Origin: Solobacterium sp.
GTDB taxonomy: Bacteria; Bacillota_I; Bacilli_A; Erysipelotrichales; Erysipelotrichaceae
Direction of reading: 5' to 3'
NCBI GenBank assembly: GCA_017475415.1
Contig: JAFVFM010000286.1
Span: 1 to 5,578, forward strand
DNA length: 5,578 bases
Position numbers and translations under genes: made by a program. The notes under the pieces were generated by a model. It was given only the letters and a program-made list of their open reading frames with translations, made no database searches and was not told the DNA's origin. This document shows positions 1-5,450 of the stretch, piece by piece. Numbering within the stretch: the stretch's first letter is position 1; each line of letters begins with the position of its first letter.

Positions 1-2
1 AA

Positions 3-398
3 GAAAAGAAAGAAAAAGAAAAGGCAACCGAAGAAAATAAAGAATTATTGGATAAAGTAAAAGAAATATTAGGCGATAAAGTAGAAGAAGTAGTAATCTC
101 AACTCGCTTAGATGAAGATCCAGTATGTATTGTCGCTAAGGATGGCTTATCTTTAGAAATGGAACGCTATATGGCAAATGACCCACTTCAAAAAGGACAA
201 ATCAAAGCGAAGAAAGTCTTAGAACTCAATCCTAAACACGCACTATTTGAAAAGCTAAAGAATACATATGACAAAAAAGAAGATATTCAAGACTTAGCTG
301 AAGTACTCTATACAGAAGCTCTACTGATTCAAGGCTTACCAATTGAAGATCCTCTTTCCTTCACAAAGAAACTTACAAACTTACTCATTAACAAATAA
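3..398 (+). CDS. htpG: Molecular chaperone HtpG (Hsp90), C-terminal part only
   Basis: This is the 3' end of a gene whose start lies left of the window; the frame is open from the first complete codon to TAA at 396-398, giving 131 residues. HtpG is the cytosolic bacterial Hsp90, a dimeric ATP-dependent chaperone. The visible part begins with a Lys/Glu-rich stretch typical of the linker before the C-terminal domain. It then runs into that domain: a segment reading STRLDEDPVCIVAKDG matches the family's 'RLtdSPaclV..dg' strand, and KVLELNPKHALFEKL matches the highly conserved 'ILElNP.H.l...L' motif. The last 30 residues are the helical dimerisation end. The ATPase and middle domains are off-window. 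The TTG at 48 could be mistaken for a start, but the reading frame and homology continue upstream of it. A terminator hairpin follows immediately. Family assignment is secure. Confidence 0.93.
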   Translation, partial: EKKEKEKATEENKELLDKVKEILGDKVEEVVISTRLDEDPVCIVAKDGLSLEMERYMANDPLQKGQIKAKKVLELNPKHALFEKLKNTYDKKEDIQDLAEVLYTEALLIQGLPIEDPLSFTKKLTNLLINK

Positions 399-400
399 TA

Positions 401-431
401 AAAGGTCCTTAGGTCAATCCTAAGGATCTTT
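401..431. terminator. Bidirectional intrinsic terminator between htpG and the zinc-ribbon gene
   Basis: A 13-bp stem (401-413 pairing with 419-431, one G.U-type mismatch) closes a 5-nt loop, TCAAT. The core is CCTTAGG/CCTAAGG. On the plus strand the stem ends in CTTT and is followed by ATTTT; on the minus strand it is followed by TTTTATTATTT. It starts 3 nt after the htpG stop and 3 nt beyond the stop of the convergent zinc-ribbon gene, so it can end transcription from both sides. Confidence 0.9.
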
Positions 432-434
432 ATT

Positions 435-1049
435 TTAAGAATGTAATTTCGAACCACAATGTGGACAGAACATTTCATCGCCATCTAATAAAGCATCACA
501 AGTTGGGCAATGTTTTTCTTTTACGATTAATTCTTCACCACAATGTTTACAATAGATTGCCCCAGCCTTATTCGCTGTACCACAATGTGGGCAATTCATA
601 TCCAAATTTATGCTTCTTTCCACTGTTGCATATTCCTCAATTGGCATTACATTGAGATAATCTTCAATGAAGGCAAATATCTCTTGTGGCATAGTCGCTT
701 GACGTAAAGCACCAATACCAGCAGTAATGAGTAATGGTTGGAATAATACAGCACCAGCTGCTGCTATACCTAATTTTTCCATCCATTTATCAAAGCCAAT
801 AGTGACAACAAGTTGGTCATTAGATTGAATTAATTCAACACTAAGTGCAGCATCCATACCTAAATATTTTGTCCATTCTGCATTTGCGTCTCCCTTACAT
901 TGAATCATATAACCATTTTTTACACGCATTGTTTGTGTAATCATATTCTTTTTTAAATCTAAGAATTCTGCAAGGGCATAGGCAACATTTTGTGCACTAG
1001 TATCTACATCCATTGGGTATGTTTTTGTAATATCTCTTCCTAAGTCCAT
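435..1049 (-). CDS. Double zinc-ribbon protein with a hydrophobic central segment, function unknown
   Basis: A 204-residue protein with no function I can name. Residues 1-90 form a predicted soluble alpha/beta region. Residues about 93-116 are hydrophobic and glycine/alanine-rich (around GIAAAGAVLFQPLLITAGIG) and could be one membrane segment or a buried helix pair. The C-terminal quarter holds two zinc ribbons: CPHC (153-156) with CKHC (167-170), then CPTC (181-184) with CPHC (195-198), eight cysteines for two structural zinc ions. Such ribbons usually mediate protein or nucleic-acid contacts. The start is fixed by a perfect AGGAGGT Shine-Dalgarno (1057-1063) 7 nt before the ATG. It lies 34 nt downstream of the DMT transporter gene and could be read through from that operon, but a sigma-A-like promoter at 1075-1103 suggests independent expression. 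Transcription ends at the shared terminator. The zinc-ribbon call is firm; cellular role and membrane attachment are open. Confidence 0.85.
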   Translation of the reverse strand: MDLGRDITKTYPMDVDTSAQNVAYALAEFLDLKKNMITQTMRVKNGYMIQCKGDANAEWTKYLGMDAALSVELIQSNDQLVVTIGFDKWMEKLGIAAAGAVLFQPLLITAGIGALRQATMPQEIFAFIEDYLNVMPIEEYATVERSINLDMNCPHCGTANKAGAIYCKHCGEELIVKEKHCPTCDALLDGDEMFCPHCGSKLHS

Positions 1050-1056
1050 ATCGACT

Positions 1057-1063
1057 ACCTCCT
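1057..1063 (-). promoter_or_regulatory. Shine-Dalgarno of the zinc-ribbon gene
   Basis: AGGAGGT on the minus strand, 7 nt upstream of the ATG at 1049-1047. It is a full match to the anti-Shine-Dalgarno core and supports this start. Confidence 0.9.
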
Positions 1064-1074
1064 CTTACAAAAAC

Positions 1075-1103
1075 AATATACAATTATTTTGACCGATGGT
1101 CAA
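1075..1103 (-). promoter_or_regulatory. Sigma-A-type promoter for the zinc-ribbon gene, inside the DMT gene end
   Basis: On the minus strand, TTGACC (1103-1098, 5 of 6 to TTGACA) is separated by exactly 17 nt from TATATT (1080-1075, 5 of 6 to TATAAT). A start site about 7 nt downstream (near 1068) would leave a short leader of about 20 nt carrying the AGGAGGT site. The -35 element forms one arm of a perfect inverted repeat, TTGACC-ATC-GGTCAA (1103-1089), and the stop codon of the upstream transporter gene lies in the spacer. Position and spacing are good; activity is inferred. Confidence 0.6.
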
Positions 1104-1989
1104 TATGTTTTTTCTTAAGAAAACCATAAGGCATATTCGCAATAATTACTGCTGAAAAGATTAATATCGCTCCACCTATTTCTCTTAAGCTCATTCCTTG
1201 TTGTAAAAACAGATAACCAGACAAGGCTGCAAAAACAGATTCCAATGACATTAAGATACTGGCAATAGATGAATCAATGTGCCTTTGGGCTATTGTTTGT
1301 AAACAATAGGCCACACCAGACGAAAACATACCTGCATAAAGTAAGGATGGTACTGCTTTTTGAATATTTTGAAGAGCTGGTTTTTCAAAGATAAACATTA
1401 AGATAAAACTAAAGATTGCCACAAATACAAATTGCATTAAGGTAAGTAATATAGGATCTTCTCTTCGTGCATAATGGCCAATAGACATAATTTGCAGGGC
1501 ATAAATAAAAGCACAAATCAAAATATATGTATCCCCTACCGCAAAACTATCCACTTCTGAAATACTTAAAAAATATAAGCCAATCATCGATAATAAAACA
1601 GCAACCCAAATATTCACTTTTAATTTATTGCCTAAAAAGATGCTTAATAAAGGCACAAAAATAACATAGAAACCACTTAGAAAGCCAGCCTTAGCGACAG
1701 ATGTATAAGCGATACCATATTGTTGGAAAAACATTGCCATAGTTAAGAAAAAGCCACATATCGCTCCCGCCTTACATAAAGAAGAATCCAATAATAAAGA
1801 AATCGATAAGCTTTTCTTGCGAATAAAAGGATAAGCAATCCATAAAGTAAAAATAGCGATAAATGCACGTAAGCCATTAAAGGTAAAGGCTTCTACATAT
1901 TCACTACCACTTTGTTGAGCAACAAAAGCACTGCCCCAAATTAATGTCGTTAATACAAGCGATAATTCATATAAATAGTTTTTCTTCAT
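1084..1989 (-). CDS. DMT-superfamily (EamA) transporter, probable metabolite exporter
   Basis: An integral membrane protein of 301 residues with about ten hydrophobic segments arranged as two EamA halves of five, the standard size and layout of drug/metabolite transporters. Family hallmarks are LIWGSAFVAQ in the first segment (16-25), SVAKAGFLSGFYVIFVPLLS near the middle (97-116), and in the second half GVAYCLQTIAQRH (225-237) followed by SLESVFAALSGYLFL (248-262). The tail is short and basic. Members export amino acids, nucleotides or other small metabolites; nothing here shows the substrate. I start at ATG 1989, not at the in-frame TTG at 2019: a GAGGAT Shine-Dalgarno lies 5 nt before this ATG, and the TTG start would overlap the upstream CDF gene by 29 nt. 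The gap to the CDF stop is a single base, so the two are co-transcribed and probably translationally coupled. Confidence 0.88.
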   Translation of the reverse strand: MKKNYLYELSLVLTTLIWGSAFVAQQSGSEYVEAFTFNGLRAFIAIFTLWIAYPFIRKKSLSISLLLDSSLCKAGAICGFFLTMAMFFQQYGIAYTSVAKAGFLSGFYVIFVPLLSIFLGNKLKVNIWVAVLLSMIGLYFLSISEVDSFAVGDTYILICAFIYALQIMSIGHYARREDPILLTLMQFVFVAIFSFILMFIFEKPALQNIQKAVPSLLYAGMFSSGVAYCLQTIAQRHIDSSIASILMSLESVFAALSGYLFLQQGMSLREIGGAILIFSAVIIANMPYGFLKKKHIDHRSK

Positions 1990-1990
1990 C

Positions 1991-3157
1991 TTATCCTCGA
2001 GATGTAAAACCTTGATCAAAAGTCACATGGATTTGTACATCTTCTCCCTTTTCTTCCAATTTTTTTGTTAAATCATATACTAATTTATCCTCATCAATCG
2101 TCGATGAAAAGGGAACTTCAATATCAAAATGTATATTCTTTTTTCCTTCTAGATGTAAACCATGTATATGCAATTCAGGATAATATTCTTCTAAAGCAGC
2201 TTGTAAATAAGACTCAATCCTCGCCCTTCTTTCATTATGAATATCAATTGTATCAATATGAATTGTCATCTGTATACCATAGCGTTTGTTTATTTCATCT
2301 TCTATTTGATCAATGATAGAATGTGCCTTTAGCAAAGTAAATTGGCTATCCATTTCTACATGCGCAGAAGCCATTTTATTCGTTGGCCCATAATCATGTA
2401 ATACAAGATCATGTATAGATAATATTTCTTCTCTACTTAGAATGATTTCTTTGATTTCGTCCATTAATTTTGTATGACTATTATTCCCTAATAATCTTCC
2501 AATGGTGTCCTTGGCGATACCATAACCACTAATCAGAATAAAAATAGAGACCATTACTCCAGCAATACCATCAAAAGGAATGTCCGATCGAATACGATAT
2601 AAGAAGAAAGAAAGTAATACAACACTAGTGATTACTGCATCATTTAAAGAATCTGAGCCACTAGCGATTAAGGAAACGTGATCTATTTCTTTTCCTACAT
2701 TCTTTAATATTTTCGCTAACCATAATTTGATTATGATACTGATTACTAAAGAGATAATTGTAATATAGCTAAATGTCAAAGAATTAGGATGCAAGATACG
2801 CTCTATACTTTGTTTTAGAAATTCATATGCTGCTAAAAAAATAATGATCGTTATCACAAAGCCCATAATATATTCAATACGGCCATGTCCGAACGGATGT
2901 TCTTCATCTGCTGGCTTTTTCGATAAATGTGCAGCAACTAAAGATAAAACAAAATTCATCGTATCTGACAAATTATTAAAGGCATCAGAAAGTAAGGATA
3001 AAGAGTTCACCATTAGCCCTAATATTGCCTTTAATAAGAATAAAACAATATTAGCAACCACACCTACATAGGCAAAAAGGCTTGCCTTCGCAAACCTTTC
3101 TTCTTCTGCCGTGCGATATGAATCCTTCAAAAAGATTTTTTCAATCATTTGTTTCAT
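1991..3157 (-). CDS. Cation diffusion facilitator (CDF) metal exporter, probable manganese type
   Basis: A 388-residue CDF-family antiporter, which moves divalent metal out of the cytoplasm in exchange for protons. Six membrane segments are visible (about 27-49, 55-79, 97-115, 129-148, 165-187, 195-215). The loop motif KPADEEHPFGHGRIEY (81-96) is characteristic. Segment 2 reads DAFNNLSD, placing N61 and D65 at the transport site; segment 5 reads SDSLND, giving D169 and D173. This N-D/D-D set lacks the histidine of zinc transporters such as YiiP or CzcD and resembles, from memory of the family, manganese exporters of the MntE/MneP kind. A cytoplasmic metal-binding domain (about 222-303) is followed by an additional roughly 80-residue domain (306-388) seen in many Bacillota members. 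The ATG at 3157 has no clear Shine-Dalgarno (M4 at 3148 is an alternative), but the upstream gene's stop is only 10 nt away, so coupling is likely. Family certain; metal inferred. Confidence 0.92.
   Translation of the reverse strand: MKQMIEKIFLKDSYRTAEEERFAKASLFAYVGVVANIVLFLLKAILGLMVNSLSLLSDAFNNLSDTMNFVLSLVAAHLSKKPADEEHPFGHGRIEYIMGFVITIIIFLAAYEFLKQSIERILHPNSLTFSYITIISLVISIIIKLWLAKILKNVGKEIDHVSLIASGSDSLNDAVITSVVLLSFFLYRIRSDIPFDGIAGVMVSIFILISGYGIAKDTIGRLLGNNSHTKLMDEIKEIILSREEILSIHDLVLHDYGPTNKMASAHVEMDSQFTLLKAHSIIDQIEDEINKRYGIQMTIHIDTIDIHNERRARIESYLQAALEEYYPELHIHGLHLEGKKNIHFDIEVPFSSTIDEDKLVYDLTKKLEEKGEDVQIHVTFDQGFTSRG
1993..1998 (-). promoter_or_regulatory. Shine-Dalgarno that fixes the DMT transporter start
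   Basis: GAGGAT on the minus strand, GAGG lying 5 nt before ATG 1989-1987. It is embedded in the last codons of the CDF gene, whose TAA overlaps its edge. This favours coupled translation and rules against the TTG at 2019. Confidence 0.75.
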
Positions 3158-3167
3158 AGGTACTATT

Positions 3168-3674
3168 CTATCGCATCATTGTTGTATTCACAAAGCTTTT
3201 GATTGTGAGGATAGCCTTTGCACACTTGTAGAGGTATAAGGAAACAATTGGCGCAAAGATTAAAGCGATATACAACAATGTTTCAAGAAACGAGAAACGT
3301 GCATCACCGAACACAAAGGCAAGAAAATACAGTGCCAGCATAACTGTAACAATCCCTTGCATCATATCCTTTATATCTGCAAAATCTTTTTCCATCCACA
3401 AGTAAGAAAAACTTGTATTACAGATGATGAGGAACGGTAGCACAGGAACCTGTGCCTCTAAAGAAGAGAAACGTACAACCATCATTTGTAGAATAGAATA
3501 AGCTAATATCCAAATAAACTTCTTTCTATATAGCATAAGGGAATTGCTACATATTGCCATGCCTACTGCAATGCATGCACATAATAAAGAAGGAATAGGA
3601 TAACCATCTGCAGCATAAGAGAAGGAAAGTAGAACAAAGCTTTCCGCGATACAAAATTTCACTTTATTGTTCAT
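3168..3674 (-). CDS. Small polytopic membrane protein, function unknown
   Basis: A 168-residue, strongly hydrophobic protein that I do not recognise. Hydrophobic stretches fall at about 7-21, 27-47, 52-68, 76-93, 105-123 and 128-150, so five or six membrane segments. Short charged breaks separate them, notably YRKK (49-52) and MEKDFADIKD (94-103). It has six cysteines (8, 32, 34, 42, 85, 151) and no obvious catalytic or transport motif. The open frame continues upstream to a potential start at 3773, but I choose ATG 3674: it has a GAGGTG Shine-Dalgarno with 4-nt spacing, and the longer form would run through the divergent control region and over the start of the WYL gene. It is the first gene of the minus-strand unit, 10 nt before the CDF exporter, so a role near that transporter (accessory, stress or envelope) is possible but unproven. 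Confidence 0.72.
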   Translation of the reverse strand: MNNKVKFCIAESFVLLSFSYAADGYPIPSLLCACIAVGMAICSNSLMLYRKKFIWILAYSILQMMVVRFSSLEAQVPVLPFLIICNTSFSYLWMEKDFADIKDMMQGIVTVMLALYFLAFVFGDARFSFLETLLYIALIFAPIVSLYLYKCAKAILTIKSFVNTTMMR

Positions 3675-3679
3675 AACAC

Positions 3680-3685
3680 ACCTCG
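3680..3685 (-). promoter_or_regulatory. Shine-Dalgarno of the small membrane protein gene
   Basis: GAGGTG on the minus strand, ending 5 nt from ATG 3674-3672 (4-nt gap TGTT plus the start). It decides between this start and the longer open frame from 3773. Confidence 0.75.
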
Positions 3686-3687
3686 TT

Positions 3688-3716
3688 TCTATAGCTATCT
3701 TAGCAGAGACTATAGA
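3688..3716. promoter_or_regulatory. Inverted repeat TCTATAG-N15-CTATAGA, possible operator
   Basis: Two perfect 7-bp arms (3688-3694 and 3710-3716) have centres 22 bp apart, about two helical turns, which suits a dimeric regulator. The right arm overlaps a minus-strand -10-like hexamer, TATAGT (3714-3709, 5 of 6), the best candidate for the minus-strand operon, although it lacks a good -35. AT-rich arms make chance occurrence a real possibility. Confidence 0.35.
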
Positions 3717-3722
3717 TTTATC

Positions 3723-3740
3723 TGTACATGGTGATGTACA
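3723..3740. promoter_or_regulatory. Perfect 18-bp inverted repeat between divergent genes, probable operator
   Basis: TGTACAT-GGTG-ATGTACA is a perfect 7-bp inverted repeat with a 4-bp spacer, in the 88-bp gap between the divergent small membrane protein and WYL genes. It ends 22 bp before the WYL start codon. Its right arm overlaps a plus-strand -10-like hexamer, TACAAT (3737-3742, 5 of 6), and it covers the -35 position (3737-3732) expected for the minus-strand TATAGT hexamer. A regulator bound here could affect both directions; the adjacent WYL protein is the obvious candidate. The symmetry is directly visible; binding is inferred. Confidence 0.55.
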
Positions 3741-3762
3741 ATATAGAAAAGAAATAAAAAAT

Positions 3763-4713
3763 ATGGATATCATCGAATTACCACTTTATCTGTATTCTTT
3801 TTTAAAAAAAAATACAGATGAAAATCACATTGCGAATATCAAAGATATTCAAGCCTCACTAGAAGAAGATGGTGAATATTTTGATCGTCGTTCTATATAT
3901 AAAGCAATACGTGTCCTAAATGAATATGGCTTTCCTGTTCTTTTTAAACAGATCAAACGTAAAAAAGGCTATTATTTAGAGAAACAATTTCGCGATTCAG
4001 AAATCTTCTTATTAAAACAAACTATCGCTGAAGCTTTCTCTTTATCTTTAAAAGAAACCCGTAGTATGGATAAGAAATTGGATTCTTTAACCTCTCTTCA
4101 TTTACCTAAAACGATAAGTAATAGTAGCTTAAAAACAGATAACACTTATGTACTAGAATATATTGATATACTACTTATCGCTATCCAAAAACAAAAGGCT
4201 GTTTCTTTTCGGTATTATGATATTACGGTAAGTAAAGAAAAAAAATATCGCAAAAATAAGCAAAAATATTATTTATTCCCTTATGCAATTACTTCTTGGC
4301 AAGGACGCTATTATGCTATTCTCTATTCGCCAACATACAAAACATTTACCAATTACCGCATTGATAAAATGGAACTAGTCGAACTAGATGAAGATAGTCA
4401 AAATGATGATTCCCCTATTTTCGACTTAGATACCTATATGAGTCATAACTTCAATATGTATAGTGGAAAGATGCAAAGTGTAAGATTAAATTGTGATTTA
4501 AAGATTGCCAATATCCTATTTGATCAATTTGGTAAAGATATTCTAATCAACAAAGTAAATGAAGAATTCTTTTCTGTTAGTTTACGTACAGCTATAAGTC
4601 CTACTTTAATTAGTTGGCTGTTACAATTTTATAAAGAGATCACAATCCTTGCCCCAAAGGAATTAATTGAAGAAGTACGCGCAATCGCAAAACATATAGA
4701 AGAAACGTATTAG
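3763..4713 (+). CDS. WYL-domain transcriptional regulator (HTH, WYL, WCX)
   Basis: A 316-residue regulator of the DeoR-like/WYL type. Residues 5-72 form a winged helix-turn-helix: a first helix (ELPLYLYSFLKK), then IKDIQASLEEDG, then the recognition part FDRRSIYKAIRVLNEYGFPV and a wing ending KKGYYL, the usual order in this family. A linker (73-127) leads to the WYL domain (about 128-208): VSFRYYD, then YYLFPYAITSWQGRYYAIL, then NYRIDKM, matching the family pattern of tyrosine/proline strand, W..YY core and Y-R-[IV]-D. Residues 236-313 correspond to the C-terminal WCX domain. WYL domains are thought to bind small ligands or nucleic acid. I start at ATG 3763; the frame is open upstream from 3667, but that part lies in the divergent promoter region and lacks homology. 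The ribosome site is weak (purine-rich AGAAAAGAAA). It is divergent to the CDF operon and 8 nt before the sirtuin gene. Confidence 0.9.
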   Translation: MDIIELPLYLYSFLKKNTDENHIANIKDIQASLEEDGEYFDRRSIYKAIRVLNEYGFPVLFKQIKRKKGYYLEKQFRDSEIFLLKQTIAEAFSLSLKETRSMDKKLDSLTSLHLPKTISNSSLKTDNTYVLEYIDILLIAIQKQKAVSFRYYDITVSKEKKYRKNKQKYYLFPYAITSWQGRYYAILYSPTYKTFTNYRIDKMELVELDEDSQNDDSPIFDLDTYMSHNFNMYSGKMQSVRLNCDLKIANILFDQFGKDILINKVNEEFFSVSLRTAISPTLISWLLQFYKEITILAPKELIEEVRAIAKHIEETY

Positions 4714-4718
4714 GAGGT
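4712..4718 (+). promoter_or_regulatory. Shine-Dalgarno of the sirtuin gene, overlapping the WYL stop
   Basis: AGGAGGT begins within the TAG stop codon (4711-4713) of the regulator and lies 3 nt before the ATG at 4722. Ribosomes finishing the regulator end on the initiation site of the next gene, which points to coupled translation and a two-gene operon. Confidence 0.85.
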
Positions 4719-4721
4719 AGT

Positions 4722-5450
4722 ATGGAAGACAAATTAAAGATTTTACAAGAAATGATTCATCAAGGTAAACGCATTCTCTTTTTCACAGGAGCAGGTGTAT
4801 CTGTAGCTAGTGGCATACCGGATTTCCGTTCCCAAGATGGACTGTATAATCAACAATATGCCTATCCACCAGAAACCATCATTTCGCATCACTTCTTTTA
4901 TGAAAATACAAAAGAATTCTATCGCTTTTATAAAGATAAAATGCTTTACCCTGCTGTAAAGCCTAATCAAGTACATCATTTTATTGCCGAAACAGAAAAG
5001 AAAGGCAAAGGCATTGGTGTTATTACACAAAATATTGATGGTTTACACCAAAAAGCTGGTAGTAAAAATGTATATGAATTACATGGTAGTGTAGCAAGAA
5101 ATTATTGTATTAAATGCCATGAGGCATACACAATGGAAGATATTTTACATACAGAAGATGTTCCTTATTGCACAAAATGTGGTGGACTCATTAAGCCTGA
5201 TGTTGTTTTATATGAAGAACCTTTAGATGAAGCAATTATGCATCAAGCTTTAGTTGCATTAAGTAAGGCAGATACTTTAATTGTTTTAGGAACATCCTTA
5301 GTTGTCTATCCCGCTGCCGGCTTATTACGTTATTTTACAGGGAATAATCTTATCCTCATCAATAAATCCACAACCCCATATGATGATAAAGTCGACCTTT
5401 GTATCCATGCCGACTTTAAAGATGTATTTGATAAGCTAACCCTTGATTAA
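4722..5450 (+). CDS. Sir2-family NAD-dependent protein deacetylase (sirtuin)
   Basis: A 242-residue cytosolic sirtuin of normal bacterial length. It removes acetyl (or other acyl) groups from protein lysines, consuming NAD+ and releasing nicotinamide and O-acetyl-ADP-ribose. All core motifs are present: GAGVSVASGIPDFRS (23-37) for NAD binding, TQNIDGLH (102-109), the catalytic histidine H121 in ELHGS, and a complete zinc site of CIKC (129-132) and CTKC (150-153). KPDVVLYEEPL (158-168) corresponds to the substrate-binding strand that reads 'P.VV.FgE' in most members, and GTSLVVYPAAGL (190-201) closes the nucleotide pocket. The region REFYRFYK-like (65-71) lacks an obvious Tyr-x-x-Arg pair of the desuccinylase class, so plain deacetylation is the likelier activity; this is inference. 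It is translated from a strong Shine-Dalgarno coupled to the WYL gene. Its last 15 bp overlap the convergent mntP-like gene. Bacillota homologues are variously called cobB, srtN or npdA, so I give no symbol. Confidence 0.94.
   Translation: MEDKLKILQEMIHQGKRILFFTGAGVSVASGIPDFRSQDGLYNQQYAYPPETIISHHFFYENTKEFYRFYKDKMLYPAVKPNQVHHFIAETEKKGKGIGVITQNIDGLHQKAGSKNVYELHGSVARNYCIKCHEAYTMEDILHTEDVPYCTKCGGLIKPDVVLYEEPLDEAIMHQALVALSKADTLIVLGTSLVVYPAAGLLRYFTGNNLILINKSTTPYDDKVDLCIHADFKDVFDKLTLD

Noticed and set aside
461..655. Plus-strand open frame opposite the zinc-ribbon gene
   Set aside because: Antisense shadow of a gene with clear zinc-ribbon motifs and a strong start; no ribosome site or recognisable protein features.
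1089..1103. Hairpin TTGACC-GAT-GGTCAA as a terminator after the DMT transporter gene
   Set aside because: The stem is only 6 bp and is followed on the minus strand by AATAATTG, not a T-run. It lies before the stop codon, and one arm fits better as a -35 element.
1990..2019. Longer DMT transporter starting at TTG 2019
   Set aside because: It adds ten non-conserved residues, overlaps the CDF gene by 29 nt and lacks a better ribosome site than ATG 1989 with its GAGGAT.
2065..2316. Plus-strand open frame opposite the CDF gene (and a similar one at 2844-3071)
   Set aside because: Both are antisense to a confidently identified transporter and show no family features.
3723..3740. TACA/TGTA symmetry as a BlaI/CopY-type operator
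   Set aside because: Those operators have a TACA-N2-TGTA core; here the TACA and TGTA are six bases apart, and no BlaI/CopY-type gene is present in the window.
3667..3762. N-terminal extension of the WYL regulator from a TTG at 3667
   Set aside because: It encodes residues through the inverted repeats and has no ribosome site. Homology to WYL regulators begins at about ATG 3763.
3675..3773. N-terminal extension of the small membrane protein up to 3773
   Set aside because: The extension would cross the divergent control region and overlap the WYL coding start. The GAGGTG site points to ATG 3674.
4743..5030. Minus-strand open frame opposite the sirtuin
   Set aside because: Antisense to the conserved NAD-binding part of the sirtuin; no support of its own.
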